From Rhizobium sp. WYCCWR10014 (GTDB taxonomy: Bacteria > Pseudomonadota > Alphaproteobacteria > Rhizobiales > Rhizobiaceae), in NCBI RefSeq assembly GCF_001657485.1, contig NZ_LXFU01000029.1:397446-461445 (forward strand): a stretch of 64,000 bases of DNA, given 5' to 3'. Position 1 is the first letter of the stretch; each line of letters starts with the position of its first letter. Below, one piece after another: positions 29,986 to 43,501 of this stretch. Under the pieces are notes generated by a model. The model was not told the DNA's origin, ran no database searches, and was given only the letters and a program-made list of their open reading frames with translations. Position numbers and translations under genes: made by a program.

Positions 29986-31887
29986 ATGAAGTTCCGTAAA
30001 TATGCAGCCATTGCCTTATTGTCGCTCATGGCCCTTCCGGCAATTGCGCAGGATTTCATTGCCGGCATACCGCGCAACGAAACGCTGATCATCCAGGGCA
30101 CGCCGCAGCAGAATGCCGACTGGTTCAACGTCTGGGCTCCGGGCGGCGGGGCGGCGGCAAATCTCAACGGCCTGCAGCAGCTGACCACCGATACGCTGTG
30201 GTTCATCAATCCCGAGGGCGGCAAGGATGCCTGGCAGAATGCGCTGGCCAGCGAACCGCCGAGCTACAACGCCGATTTCACAGAGATGACGGTGAAACTG
30301 CGCAAGGGCATCTTCTGGAGCGACGGCGTCGAATTCACCAGCGACGACGTGGTCTATACCGTGCAGACGCAGATCGATCATCCGGGCATGGCCTGGAGCG
30401 CGCCATTCACCGTCAATGTCGCGAGCATGGAAAATCCGGATCCGCAGACGGTCGTCTTCCATCTGAAGAAACCGAACTCGCGCTTCCACACGCTGTTCAC
30501 CGTGCGCTGGAATGCCGCCTGGATCATGCCGAAGCACGTTTTCGAGAAGGCCGCGGATCCGCTGTCCTTCAACAACAACCCGCCGGTTTCGCTCGGGCCC
30601 TACCAGCTGCAGAGCTACGACAAGGGCGGCAACTGGACGATCTGGAAGCTGCGCGACGACTGGCAGCGCACGTCGATCGGCCTGGCTGCGGCACAGCCGC
30701 CTGAGGTCAAATACGTCGTCTATCGTGCGGCCGGCAATCCGGAAGCTCGCGTCATCGAACAGCGCAACCACAATCTCGACGTCATCAACGACATGGCCCC
30801 CGAGGGCATGTTCTCGATCATGCGCGACAGCAAGAGCACGGCCTCCTGGCTAAAGGGCTTTCCTTTCGCACATCCGGACCCGACGCTGCCTTCCGTTCTC
30901 TTCAATACGAAGAAGGCGCCCTTCGACAACAAGGACGTTCGCTGGGCGCTCGCACTGCTGATCGATATCCGCGAAGTGGCGCTCGGCTCCTACCGCGGTG
31001 CGGCCAATATCGCAGCCCTTGCCACGCCGCCGACGGGTTCCGCCCCGGATGATTATTACGCACCGATGCAGGACTGGCTGACGAATTTCGAGCTCGACAC
31101 TGGATCCCGCAAGATCAAGCCCTACGATCCAAACATCTCGGCGCAGATCGCCAATATGGTGCGCGGTCAATGGGCCGATCAGATCCCGACCGATCCGGCC
31201 AAACTACAGCGCACATTCGGCTTCGGCTGGTGGAAGAAGGACGTTGAGGCTGCGACCGAGCTGCTGCAGAAGGCAGGCTTCAAGAAGAGCGGCCGCCAGT
31301 GGATGAAGCCTGACGGCACGCCCTTTGCGATCCGCCTGCAGGTAGAAGGCGATGCCATCCCGACGCTTGCTCGCGCCGGCACGGTGATTGCCCAGCAATG
31401 GACGCAAGCCGGCATCGCAACCAAGGTCGATGTCGCCGGACCGACCAATGGCCAACGCCTCAGCACCGGCGACTTCGAGGCAGCGATCTACTGGAGCATC
31501 GAGACCTGGGGCGGTCATCCCGACCTCTCCTTCTTCCTCGACAGCTATCATTCCGAGTTCATCAAGCCGGTCGGGCAGATCCAGCCGCCGCGCAATCTGC
31601 AGCGCTGGCAGGATCCGCGTCTCGACCAGATCATCGAGCGCAATCGGTCGATCGCCTTCGATTCGCCCGATGTCGCCAAGCTCGGCCAGGACTTCCTGAA
31701 GCTTGCGGTCGAGGAAATGCCGATGATCCCGCTGATGGCCTACAACAAGTTCGCACCGCTCGATACCACCTACTGGACCAACTATCCGAGCGCTGACAAT
31801 CCCTATTCGGCCTCGGCTCCGAACTGGTCGAACATTCGCTACATGGTGGTCGGGCTGAAGGCCAATCCGGATGCGCCGAAGCCTTGA
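29986..31887 (+). CDS. ABC transporter substrate-binding protein (peptide/oligosaccharide family)
   Basis: 633-residue periplasmic binding protein of the SBP family 5 (DppA/OppA fold). A signal peptide ends at LPAIAQ before DFIAG. ATG 29986 is preceded by GAGGAGGA. Family features include KLRKGIFWSDGVEFTSDDVVYT and SVLFNTKKAPFDNKDVRWALALLID. Members take up peptides, but several rhizobial and thermophile relatives bind oligosaccharides. The divergent cytoplasmic glycosidase favours an oligosaccharide here (inference). Confidence 0.88.
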   Translation: MKFRKYAAIALLSLMALPAIAQDFIAGIPRNETLIIQGTPQQNADWFNVWAPGGGAAANLNGLQQLTTDTLWFINPEGGKDAWQNALASEPPSYNADFTEMTVKLRKGIFWSDGVEFTSDDVVYTVQTQIDHPGMAWSAPFTVNVASMENPDPQTVVFHLKKPNSRFHTLFTVRWNAAWIMPKHVFEKAADPLSFNNNPPVSLGPYQLQSYDKGGNWTIWKLRDDWQRTSIGLAAAQPPEVKYVVYRAAGNPEARVIEQRNHNLDVINDMAPEGMFSIMRDSKSTASWLKGFPFAHPDPTLPSVLFNTKKAPFDNKDVRWALALLIDIREVALGSYRGAANIAALATPPTGSAPDDYYAPMQDWLTNFELDTGSRKIKPYDPNISAQIANMVRGQWADQIPTDPAKLQRTFGFGWWKKDVEAATELLQKAGFKKSGRQWMKPDGTPFAIRLQVEGDAIPTLARAGTVIAQQWTQAGIATKVDVAGPTNGQRLSTGDFEAAIYWSIETWGGHPDLSFFLDSYHSEFIKPVGQIQPPRNLQRWQDPRLDQIIERNRSIAFDSPDVAKLGQDFLKLAVEEMPMIPLMAYNKFAPLDTTYWTNYPSADNPYSASAPNWSNIRYMVVGLKANPDAPKP

Positions 31888-31902
31888 TCGAGGCACAACA
31901 AA

Positions 31903-31929
31903 GGAAACAGCCGGCCGCCGGCTGTTTCC
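31903..31929 (+). other. intercistronic hairpin after the binding-protein gene
   Basis: GGAAACAGCC pairs with GGCTGTTTCC (10-bp stem, extendable to 13). It lies between the binding-protein and first permease genes and ends in only a short T-run. Such hairpins often stabilise the 5' message so that the binding protein is made in excess of the permease. Confidence 0.6.
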
Positions 31930-31954
31930 GTTCTGCTATTGAAGGGTCGATGTC

Positions 31955-32959
31955 ATGAACGGCTTTCTGATCTATGCGGCAAAACGCTTTCTGCAATTTC
32001 TCTTCGTGGTCTTCACCGGCATCACGCTGGCCTTCCTGATCGCGCATTTTTCGCCGGTCGATCCGATCGAGCAGACCGTGTCGCTGTTGACGAGCTTCGG
32101 CTCCACTGATCCGCAGGCCGTCGAAATCCTCCGCGAATCGCTGCGCGAGCTCTACGGCACCGGCGGCCCGCTGCTGGAGCAGTATTTCACCTTCTGGGGC
32201 CGTGTCCTGACCGGCGATTTCGGCCCGTCGCTTTCCTCTTTCCCGACCCCGGTGATGACCGTTATCGGCCGTGCACTGCCCTGGACCGTCGGGCTTCTGA
32301 CGCTCGCAACGATCATTTCCTGGATCATTGGCAATTTTCTCGGCGCGCTTGCCGGCTATTTCCGCAGCAGCAAGCTGCTGAAGGTCGCCGGCATCGTCAT
32401 CATGGCGCTGCAGCCGATCCCGACCTACATCATCGGTCTCAGCCTGGTGATCCTTTTCGGTTTCATCTGGCCGATCCTGCCGATCAGCGACGGTGCGCAG
32501 GTCAATCTCGCGCCGGCCTTCAACTGGGCCTTCATCAGCTCGGTGATCGAACACGGCATCCTGCCGGCCCTGACCCTCGTGCTCGTCGGCATCGGCGGCT
32601 GGTTCATCTCGATGCGCTCGCTGGTTTCGAACATCGTGACCGACGACCACGTCGTCTATGCCGAACTTGGCGGCGTGCGCTCGCGCAGCATCTTTTCGCA
32701 ATATGTGGCGCGCAACGCCATGCTGCCGCAGGTCACCGGCCTGGCACTCAGTCTCGGCAACGTCTTCGGCGGCGCCGTCATCGTCGAGTTCGTCTTCAAT
32801 TATCCCGGGATCGGCAAGCTTCTGATCTCCGGCATCTATTCCGGCGATTACAGCCTCGTGCTCGGCGTCACCACCATCGCCATCATCGCGGTTGCCGCTG
32901 CGGTCTTCGTGATCGACATCATCTATCCGCTGATCGATCCACGCGTGAAACTGGGGTAA
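31955..32959 (+). CDS. ABC transporter permease (DppB-like)
   Basis: 334-residue inner-membrane permease with about six helices. N-terminal AKRFLQFLFVVFTGITLAFLIAHF is the typical first helix. The ATPase-contact EAA loop is YAELGGVRSRSIFSQYVARNAMLPQ. It is followed six bases later by the second permease. Confidence 0.9.
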   Translation: MNGFLIYAAKRFLQFLFVVFTGITLAFLIAHFSPVDPIEQTVSLLTSFGSTDPQAVEILRESLRELYGTGGPLLEQYFTFWGRVLTGDFGPSLSSFPTPVMTVIGRALPWTVGLLTLATIISWIIGNFLGALAGYFRSSKLLKVAGIVIMALQPIPTYIIGLSLVILFGFIWPILPISDGAQVNLAPAFNWAFISSVIEHGILPALTLVLVGIGGWFISMRSLVSNIVTDDHVVYAELGGVRSRSIFSQYVARNAMLPQVTGLALSLGNVFGGAVIVEFVFNYPGIGKLLISGIYSGDYSLVLGVTTIAIIAVAAAVFVIDIIYPLIDPRVKLG

Positions 32960-32965
32960 TCCGTG

Positions 32966-33823
32966 ATGTTCAAAGTCCTCAGAGACCTGCTGCGCTACAA
33001 CAAGGAGTTCCTGGTCGGAACCATCCTGATCGCTATCATCCTGGCGTTGATCGTGGCGTCGTTCTTCTCGCCCTATGACGAGAATGCCATCTATGTCGTT
33101 GCGCCCGACATGCCTCCTTCGGCCGAATTTTGGCTCGGCACCACCTCGCGCGGCCAGGAGGTTTTCTGGCAGATCGCCGCCTCGATGCGCAATACGCTGT
33201 TCTTCGGCATCATCGTCGCCTTTGTCAGCCGCATCATCGCCATCGCCGTCGGGCTGATCTCCGGCTATATCGGTGGGCGGACCGACCAGATCATCATGGC
33301 GGTCAACGATACGCTCGGCGCACTGCCGAACATTCCGATCCTGCTGCTTCTGGTCTTCGTGCTTCGCGACCAGATGACGTGGTTCATGCTGGCGATCACC
33401 GCAGCGCTGCTCGGATGGACGCACGACAGCCGCCTGATCCGTTCCGTCGCCCTGTCTCTCCGTCAGCGGGAATTCACGCGGCACGCGGTTTTTTCGGGCA
33501 TGCGCACACCGCAGATCCTCATCCGCGAACATCTGCCCTATGTCATGCCGATCGTCTTCTTCACGACGATGAACAACATGATCTGGGCGATCGGTCTCGA
33601 GGTGACACTCTCGGTGCTCGGATTTTCCGACATCAACCGGCCGACGATCGGTGGCATGATCTACTGGGCCAATGCGCATTCCGCGATGGTATCGGGCATA
33701 TGGTGGTGGGTCGCCTTTCCGATGCTCTTCGTCGTCATCCTGTTCCTCGGCCTGTTCATGCTTGCCATGTCTGTGAACGAATATATCGACCCGCGCTCGC
33801 GGCTCGCCCGCATGGGAGCTTGA
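32966..33823 (+). CDS. ABC transporter permease (DppC-like)
   Basis: 285 residues. The family motif LGTTSRGQEVFWQIAASMRNTLFFG, typical of DppC/OppC, is near residue 55. The EAA loop lies around TRHAVFSGMRTPQILIREHLPY. GTG 32963 is a possible alternative start. The stop is five bases before the ATPase gene. Confidence 0.9.
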   Translation: MFKVLRDLLRYNKEFLVGTILIAIILALIVASFFSPYDENAIYVVAPDMPPSAEFWLGTTSRGQEVFWQIAASMRNTLFFGIIVAFVSRIIAIAVGLISGYIGGRTDQIIMAVNDTLGALPNIPILLLLVFVLRDQMTWFMLAITAALLGWTHDSRLIRSVALSLRQREFTRHAVFSGMRTPQILIREHLPYVMPIVFFTTMNNMIWAIGLEVTLSVLGFSDINRPTIGGMIYWANAHSAMVSGIWWWVAFPMLFVVILFLGLFMLAMSVNEYIDPRSRLARMGA

Positions 33824-33827
33824 GGAG

Positions 33828-34862
33828 ATGCAGAACCTGATGAGGACGCAGCCTTTGACCCTTGCCGAAAACACCTTGGACGCACTGACGATCGACGAGC
33901 TGAAATGCTACTACGTCAACGACTATTTCGGTGTGCGGCGGGAGATCCGCGCAGTCGACGATATCAGCCTGACCATCCGCAAGAACGAGATCTACGGCAT
34001 TGCCGGCGAATCCTCGAGCGGCAAGACATCGCTGATCAAGACGCTTGCCGGCGCCATCCGCCCGCCGATGCGCGTCGTCGGCGGAACGGTGAAATTCAAT
34101 TTTGCCGACGGGCCGATCGATGTCTATGGTGAACCGGCGAAGATGAAGGCGGCACGCTGGCGTCACCTTTCCTACATCATGCAGGGCTCGATGAACGTGC
34201 TAAACCCGGTCAGAAGGGTGAAACACGCCTTCACCGATTTCGCCTCCCGCCATATGAACCTCGATCCCGCCGCCTTCCGCGCGCGCGTCGAGGCGCATCT
34301 TGCCAGGCTGCATCTCGATCCGCATGTGCTCGAGGCCTTTCCGCATCAGCTTTCGGGCGGCATGCGCCAGCGCCTGACCATTGCTCTCGCCACTGTCTGT
34401 GAGCCGGAATTCATCATCGCCGACGAGCCGACGACGGCGCTCGACGTGCTCGTGCAGCAGGACGTTCTGGCGCTGATCAAGGAAGTGCAGGCCCGCCTGC
34501 AGTCCTCGGTCATCTTCGTGACCCACGACATGTCGGTGCATGCTGCCATCACCGACCGGCTGGCCATCATGTATGCGGGACGGCTGGCGGAGGAGGGGCC
34601 GACGCAGGCGATCTTCGACAATCCCCAGCATCCCTACACCGTCCACCTGATCGGCAGCCTGCCGCGCATTGGCGACGTCTCGACGCGAAAGAGCCTCAGA
34701 GGCAAGCCGCCGGCACTTTCGGATCCGCCTTCGGGATGCCGTTTCCATCCACGCTGTCCGATCGCAATCGACAAATGCGCACGTGAAGTGCCGGCCATGC
34801 TGCCGAGCGCCACGGGAGGGCGAGTCGCATGCTTCCGTGCCGGGGAGTACCAGATCCAATGA
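33828..34862 (+). CDS. ABC transporter ATP-binding protein (DppD-like)
   Basis: 344 residues. Walker A is GESSSGKTSL, with Ser-Ser-Gly instead of the common GSGKS. The signature is LSGGMRQR, Walker B FIIADEPTTALD, and the switch His is in FVTHDMSVH. The C-terminal oligopeptide-transporter domain carries the Cys-containing CRFHPRCP motif. Its stop overlaps the next gene by four bases. Confidence 0.92.
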   Translation: MQNLMRTQPLTLAENTLDALTIDELKCYYVNDYFGVRREIRAVDDISLTIRKNEIYGIAGESSSGKTSLIKTLAGAIRPPMRVVGGTVKFNFADGPIDVYGEPAKMKAARWRHLSYIMQGSMNVLNPVRRVKHAFTDFASRHMNLDPAAFRARVEAHLARLHLDPHVLEAFPHQLSGGMRQRLTIALATVCEPEFIIADEPTTALDVLVQQDVLALIKEVQARLQSSVIFVTHDMSVHAAITDRLAIMYAGRLAEEGPTQAIFDNPQHPYTVHLIGSLPRIGDVSTRKSLRGKPPALSDPPSGCRFHPRCPIAIDKCAREVPAMLPSATGGRVACFRAGEYQIQ

Positions 34863-35746
34863 GCAGCAATCTCCTCGAACTCGACCATGTGACCAAGCTT
34901 TTTCCGATCGGCGGTTTCTTCTCGCGCGAAAAGATGAAGGCGGTCGACGATGTCAGCTTCGCGCTCAGCGCCGACAAGCCCGAGATATTCACGATCGTCG
35001 GCGAATCCGGCTCCGGAAAATCGACGCTGGCGAAGATGATCCTCGGCAGCGAAAAGGCCGATCGGGGCAGCATTCATTTCGACGGTACGGATGTGAAGGC
35101 GGTGCGTTCCCGCAGGGATCGCGAGGCTTTCATGGCCAAGGTCCAGCCGGTCTTTCAAAATCCGTTCGAAGCTTTCAATCCGCTGACGCGGATCGACGAG
35201 TATCTGCTGGCCACCGCCCATCGCTTCAAGGGCGCGAAGAGCCGCGCCGAGAAAGAGGCGCTTGCCGACGTTGCCCTCCAACGCGTCGGCCTGTCGATGG
35301 CGGAGATAAAAGGCCGCTTCTCGCACGAGCTTTCAGGCGGGCAATTGCAGCGTATTGCGGTCGCCCGTGCGCTGATACCCGAGCCGAAGCTGATCGTGGC
35401 GGACGAGCCGGTCTCGATGGTCGACGCATCGCTTCGCATGTCGATCGTCAATCTCTTCCGGGATCTGCGTGACGCTCTCAACGTCTCGATCGTCTACATC
35501 ACCCATGATCTTGCAACCGCCTATTACATTTCCGACCGCGTCGTGATTATGCGCAAGGGCGTCGTGGTGGAGAGCGGCGATGCCAGGGACGTGCTGGAAA
35601 ATCCGAAACACGCCTATTCGATCGCGTTGAAGAACGCTGTCCTGCCGCCCGATCCTCGCGAGGCGTCGGCGATCCTGCGCCTGCGGCAGCGCAATGCCGA
35701 GACAAATGAAGCCACTTCCGGCAGTGGCGACCGCCTTGCCAGGTGA
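34859..35746 (+). CDS. ABC transporter ATP-binding protein (DppF-like)
   Basis: 295 residues. Walker A GESGSGKSTL, signature LSGGQLQR, Walker B LIVADEPVSMVD, switch region YITHDLATAYY. ATG 34859 overlaps the previous stop as ATGA, giving the paired ATPases of a Dpp/Opp-type importer. It is the last gene of the operon. Confidence 0.92.
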   Translation: MSSNLLELDHVTKLFPIGGFFSREKMKAVDDVSFALSADKPEIFTIVGESGSGKSTLAKMILGSEKADRGSIHFDGTDVKAVRSRRDREAFMAKVQPVFQNPFEAFNPLTRIDEYLLATAHRFKGAKSRAEKEALADVALQRVGLSMAEIKGRFSHELSGGQLQRIAVARALIPEPKLIVADEPVSMVDASLRMSIVNLFRDLRDALNVSIVYITHDLATAYYISDRVVIMRKGVVVESGDARDVLENPKHAYSIALKNAVLPPDPREASAILRLRQRNAETNEATSGSGDRLAR

Positions 35747-35779
35747 AGCGCAATTTCTGACCTACACTCATTAAATCGC

Positions 35780-35803
35780 GGCGACGACCCGGAACGCGTC
35801 GCC
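35780..35803 (+). terminator. possible terminator after the ABC operon
   Basis: GGCGACG and CGTCGCC form a 7-bp stem around a 10-base loop, followed by CCGTCTTTG. The T-run is weak. Confidence 0.4.
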
Positions 35804-35852
35804 CCGTCTTTGCGGTTCCAATTCCATCGATTTGCGGGCATGGTCTCGCGCG

Positions 35853-38069
35853 ATGAGCACAGATTCGTCCGATCTCTTTGGCGCGCTTTTCGAGGCACCG
35901 CCCGCGAACCGAACGGTTCCGGTGCTGGTGCCGATGCCGGCGCCCAAACCCTATTCCTATTCGGTGCCGGATGGCATGGCGGTCGAGCCCGGCTCGGTCG
36001 TGCAGGTGCCGCTCGGGCCGCGGCAGGTGATCGGCGTCGTTTGGGACGGCGGCGAGGACGGCGTCGATCCGAAGAAGCTTCGGCCGATCAGCCATGTCTT
36101 CGACTGCCCGCCGCTTGCCAGGGAGATGCGGGACTTCATCGATTGGGTGGCGACCTATACGCTCTCGCCGCCCGGCCTCGTCGCGCGCATGGCGCTGCGG
36201 GCGCCGAACGCCTTCGAGCCGGAACCGATGGTGGAAGGGTTGAAGCTCGTCGGCGGCGAACCGGAGCGGATGACGCCGGCGCGCGCCCGAGTGCTCGATA
36301 CGGCCTCCGACGGCTTTTCCTGGACACGCAGCGGCCTTGCCCATGCGGCGGGTGTCTCGACGAGTGTCGTCGACGGGCTGATCACGCTCGGCATTTTTGA
36401 GGCAATATTCCTGCCGCCGCCGCCGGTCGTTGCGATGCCGGATCCGGATTTTGCCGCAGCACGTCTCGAAGGGCCGCAGAAGCAGGCGGCCGAAGATATC
36501 GTTGCCGACGCCCGCAAGGGCGAATTTTCGGTGTCGCTGATCGACGGGGTGACCGGCTCCGGCAAGACCGAGGTCTATTTCGAGGCGATTGCCGAGACGC
36601 TGAAACGTGGCAAGCAGGTGCTGATCCTGCTGCCGGAGATCGCGCTGACGGCCAGTTTCATGGAGCGCTTCCAGGATCGCTTCGGGGCAAAGCCGGCCGA
36701 ATGGCATTCCGATCTTGCGCCGCGCATGCGCGAGAAGGTCTGGCGCCAGGCGGTGACCGGCGAAGTGCGGGTGGTGGCGGGCGCTCGCTCGGCGCTCTTC
36801 CTGCCCTTCGAGGATCTCGGCCTGATCATTGTCGACGAGGAACATGATCCCGCCTACAAGCAAGAGGATCGCGTCTTCTACAATGCTCGCGATATGGCCG
36901 TCGTGCGCGGCCGCATCGGCGATTTCCCCGTCATCCTGGTGTCGGCGACGCCGTCGGTCGAAAGCCAGGTCAACGGCCAGAGCGGACGCTACAGCACCGT
37001 TCACCTGCCGACGCGTTTCGGCGATGCGGCGATGCCGGACCTGCATCTGGTCGATATGCGCAGGCACGCGCCGGAGCGCGGCGGGTTCCTGTCGCCGGTG
37101 CTGATCCGGGCGATCGGCAAGACGGTGGAAAAGCGCGAACAGGCGCTGCTCTTTCTCAACCGGCGCGGTTATGCGCCGCTGACGCTCTGCCGGGTCTGCG
37201 GCCACCGGTTCCAATGCCCGCAATGTTCGAGCTGGCTGGTGGAGCATCGTTTCCGCAAGCAGCTGCAATGCCATCAATGCGGCCATGCCGAGCGCACGCC
37301 GGAGGCCTGCCCGGAATGCGGCACGCTCGACCATCTCGTCGCCTGCGGGCCAGGCGTCGAGCGCATCGCCGAGGAAGTGGAACGGCATTTCCCGGAGGCG
37401 CGGACGATCGTTCTTTCCTCGGATATCATGGGCGGGGTGAAGCGGCTGCGGCTGGAGCTGGAAGCGATCGCCAAGGGCGAGGCCGATATCGTCATCGGCA
37501 CCCAGCTCGTCGCCAAGGGCCATAATTTTCCGATGATGACGCTGGTCGGCATCGTCGATGCCGATCTCGGCCTTGCCAATGGCGACCCGCGCGCCGCCGA
37601 GCGCACCTTCCAGCTTTTGTCTCAGGTGACCGGCCGGGCCGGGCGCACCGGCCTCAAGAGCCATGGGCTGCTGCAGACCTACCAGCCGCAGCATCCTGTC
37701 ATGCAGGCGATTGTCTCCGGCGATTCGGATGCTTTCTACGAGCGCGAGATCACCGAACGCGAACGCGCCCTATTGCCGCCCTTCGGCAGGCTCGCCTCGA
37801 TCATCGTTTCTGCCGAAACCCGCCATGATGCTGAAAACCATGCGCGCGGCATGCGCAACGCCGCACCGCAGGTGTCGGGCATCTCGGTGCTCGGCCCGGC
37901 CGAAGCGCCGCTCGCGCTGGTGCGCGGCCGCCACCGCTTCCGTCTTTTGGTCCACGGGAGGCGGAACTCGGACATGCAGGGGTTCCTGCGGGCGATGCTG
38001 TCGCAATCACCCAAGGAGCGCGGATCGGTGCAGGTGCAGCTGGATATCGATCCGCAGAGTTTTCTCTAA
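35853..38069 (+). CDS. priA: primosomal protein N' (replication restart helicase)
   Basis: 738-residue superfamily 2 helicase that restarts stalled replication forks. The N-terminal DNA-binding domain starts with VPVLVPMPAPKPYSY. Walker A is GVTGSGKTEVYFEAI near residue 235 and the DEEH box is LIIVDEEHD near 325. Two zinc sites are formed by CRVCGHRFQCPQC and CHQCG...CPECG. I chose ATG 35853 (MSTDSSDLFG); an upstream TTG frame is less likely. priA next to the atp genes is usual in Rhizobiales. Confidence 0.95.
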   Translation: MSTDSSDLFGALFEAPPANRTVPVLVPMPAPKPYSYSVPDGMAVEPGSVVQVPLGPRQVIGVVWDGGEDGVDPKKLRPISHVFDCPPLAREMRDFIDWVATYTLSPPGLVARMALRAPNAFEPEPMVEGLKLVGGEPERMTPARARVLDTASDGFSWTRSGLAHAAGVSTSVVDGLITLGIFEAIFLPPPPVVAMPDPDFAAARLEGPQKQAAEDIVADARKGEFSVSLIDGVTGSGKTEVYFEAIAETLKRGKQVLILLPEIALTASFMERFQDRFGAKPAEWHSDLAPRMREKVWRQAVTGEVRVVAGARSALFLPFEDLGLIIVDEEHDPAYKQEDRVFYNARDMAVVRGRIGDFPVILVSATPSVESQVNGQSGRYSTVHLPTRFGDAAMPDLHLVDMRRHAPERGGFLSPVLIRAIGKTVEKREQALLFLNRRGYAPLTLCRVCGHRFQCPQCSSWLVEHRFRKQLQCHQCGHAERTPEACPECGTLDHLVACGPGVERIAEEVERHFPEARTIVLSSDIMGGVKRLRLELEAIAKGEADIVIGTQLVAKGHNFPMMTLVGIVDADLGLANGDPRAAERTFQLLSQVTGRAGRTGLKSHGLLQTYQPQHPVMQAIVSGDSDAFYEREITERERALLPPFGRLASIIVSAETRHDAENHARGMRNAAPQVSGISVLGPAEAPLALVRGRHRFRLLVHGRRNSDMQGFLRAMLSQSPKERGSVQVQLDIDPQSFL

Positions 38070-38148
38070 ATCAAATGGCGCGCCATTCCCTCCCTTTTCG
38101 GCCCATGCCATAAAACACTGATTCATCCGGGTGATTTGGGGCTGACGC

Positions 38149-38538
38149 ATGGAGTTTTACTTTCCGACCGAGCTTGGCGAGCAGCTTGCCTTTTGCTCCG
38201 CCGCTTTCACGGCGCTTGCCGGCTTCATCATGATGTTCGCGCCGGGCCACACTTTCCGTCTTCTCGGACTGCAGGCGCAGGAGGGGCGGCCGGAAGGCTT
38301 CGGCGAGGGACGCTCGATGGGCGGTTTCTATCTCGGCTTCGGGCTGTCGGCGATCATGCTCGCTCAGGACTGGATCTATATGGCGCTCGGCGCCTCCTTC
38401 GCGATGGCTGCCTTTGCCCGCGTCATCTCGATCCTGTCCGATAAGGGGAGTAATCTCGTCAACTATTTACTCCTGGTTGTGCAGATCGCTTTGGCTGCGC
38501 TACCGCTGCTCTACGTTTTCGGCTTCACCCAGACGTGA
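38149..38538 (+). CDS. small membrane protein of unknown function
   Basis: 129 residues with four predicted transmembrane helices (around residues 14-32, 58-72, 76-92, 104-125). It resembles the DUF4345-type small membrane proteins in its GGFYLGFGLSAIML and ALGASFAMAAFARVIS segments; this likeness is tentative. It lies between priA and atpH in the same direction. Confidence 0.65.
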   Translation: MEFYFPTELGEQLAFCSAAFTALAGFIMMFAPGHTFRLLGLQAQEGRPEGFGEGRSMGGFYLGFGLSAIMLAQDWIYMALGASFAMAAFARVISILSDKGSNLVNYLLLVVQIALAALPLLYVFGFTQT

Positions 38539-38793
38539 CTCTTGCTGCCGGCAGACGGCTTCTTCGGCCTGCTTTCAGGCCATTGCGCGATTTTGCAGAC
38601 AGAAATTCATGGGAAAGGCGTATTCGGGCATTACGCGTGTTGCGAGTCCGAACATCCTATGTTAGACGGACCCCGAATTTCGGAAGAAGCAAGAGGCTTC
38701 TCTTGTGATTTCTGGGGGAAATCAAAACGAATTCAAGATCATAGGTTCGGCGCCCGCCGAGAGCCGGATTTTGGGTTGAAATCAGGGAAATTT

Positions 38794-39359
38794 GTGCCAG
38801 TGGCAGACACGTCCCAGCTTACTTCTGGTGTTGCAGAACGCTATGCCTCGTCGCTTTTCGAACTGGCGCTCGAGCAGGGCGCCGTCGACAGCGTCACCGC
38901 CGATCTTGACCATTTCCAGGCGATGCTGGATGAGAGCGCCGATCTGAAGCGCTTCGTCGCAAGCCCGGTTTTTTCCGCTGAAGACCAGCTGAAGGCGATC
39001 GTCGCCATCAGCGAGAAGGCCGGCATCAGCGGTTTCTTCGCCAATTTCCTGAAGGTCGTGGCGCGCAACCGCCGCCTGTTCGCCCTGCCGGGCATGATCA
39101 AGGCCTTCCGCATCATCGCCGCGAACCATCGCGGTGAAATCTCCGCCGAGGTCACCTCGGCGCATGCGCTTTCGCAAGCGCAGGAAACCGAATTGAAGGT
39201 GGCACTCAAGAGCGTTACCGGCAAAGACGTGACGATTGCCGTCACGGTTGATCCGTCAATTCTTGGTGGTCTGATCGTGAAGGTCGGGTCCCGCCAGATT
39301 GATACGTCTCTTCGTACCAAACTCTCTACCCTTAAGCTCGCATTGAAAGAGGTTGGCTG

Positions 39360-39360
<1 letters not shown>
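38794..39360 (+). CDS. atpH: ATP synthase delta subunit
   Basis: 188-residue F1 stalk subunit (OSCP homologue). N-terminal [17 protein letters not shown] and C-terminal [25 protein letters not shown] are the family signatures. No ATG is suitable: GTG 38794 ([12 protein letters not shown]) follows AGGGAAA and gives the usual rhizobial N-terminus. Its stop overlaps the atpA start (TGATG). The 255 bases upstream hold no clear gene. Confidence 0.93.
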
Positions 39361-40889
<1,529 letters not shown>

Positions 40890-40917
40890 TCAGGCCCTAA
40901 GTTAGGACGGATCACGG

Positions 40918-43261
<2,344 letters not shown>

Positions 43262-43262
<1 letters not shown>

Positions 43263-43501
43263 TGAGCGATGCGCTAGACGAGATATTCTGCTGCGACTCC
43301 TTGAAAGGGGTCGTGGCGGATCTTCCGGAACCAGCAGCGCCGACCGTCTATCGCGCCGATAATGGCGTGCTGATGATGGTGGTGGGTCTGGTCCAGAGCG
43401 AGGAAGGCCTCGGTTATCTCGACCAAGCGATAATGCACTGCCCGTTCTGCGGGACTAAATTGCAAGATGCGAAAGCCATAGCCGAGAAGGTAAGTCACTG
43501 A
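43262..43501 (+). CDS. small CxxC protein between atpD and atpC
   Basis: 79 residues. Its ATG overlaps the atpD stop by one base (TAATG) and its TGA overlaps the atpC start by one base (TGATG), so translation is coupled on both sides. Cysteines occur as FCCDS near the N-terminus and CPFCG near the C-terminus, which suggests a metal site or redox pair. I recognise no family. Its placement argues for a role connected with F1 synthesis or control, but this is inference. Confidence 0.7.

Noticed and set aside
38074..38087. AATGGCGCGCCATT palindrome after priA as a terminator
   Set aside because: It has no loop and no T-run; more likely chance or a protein site.
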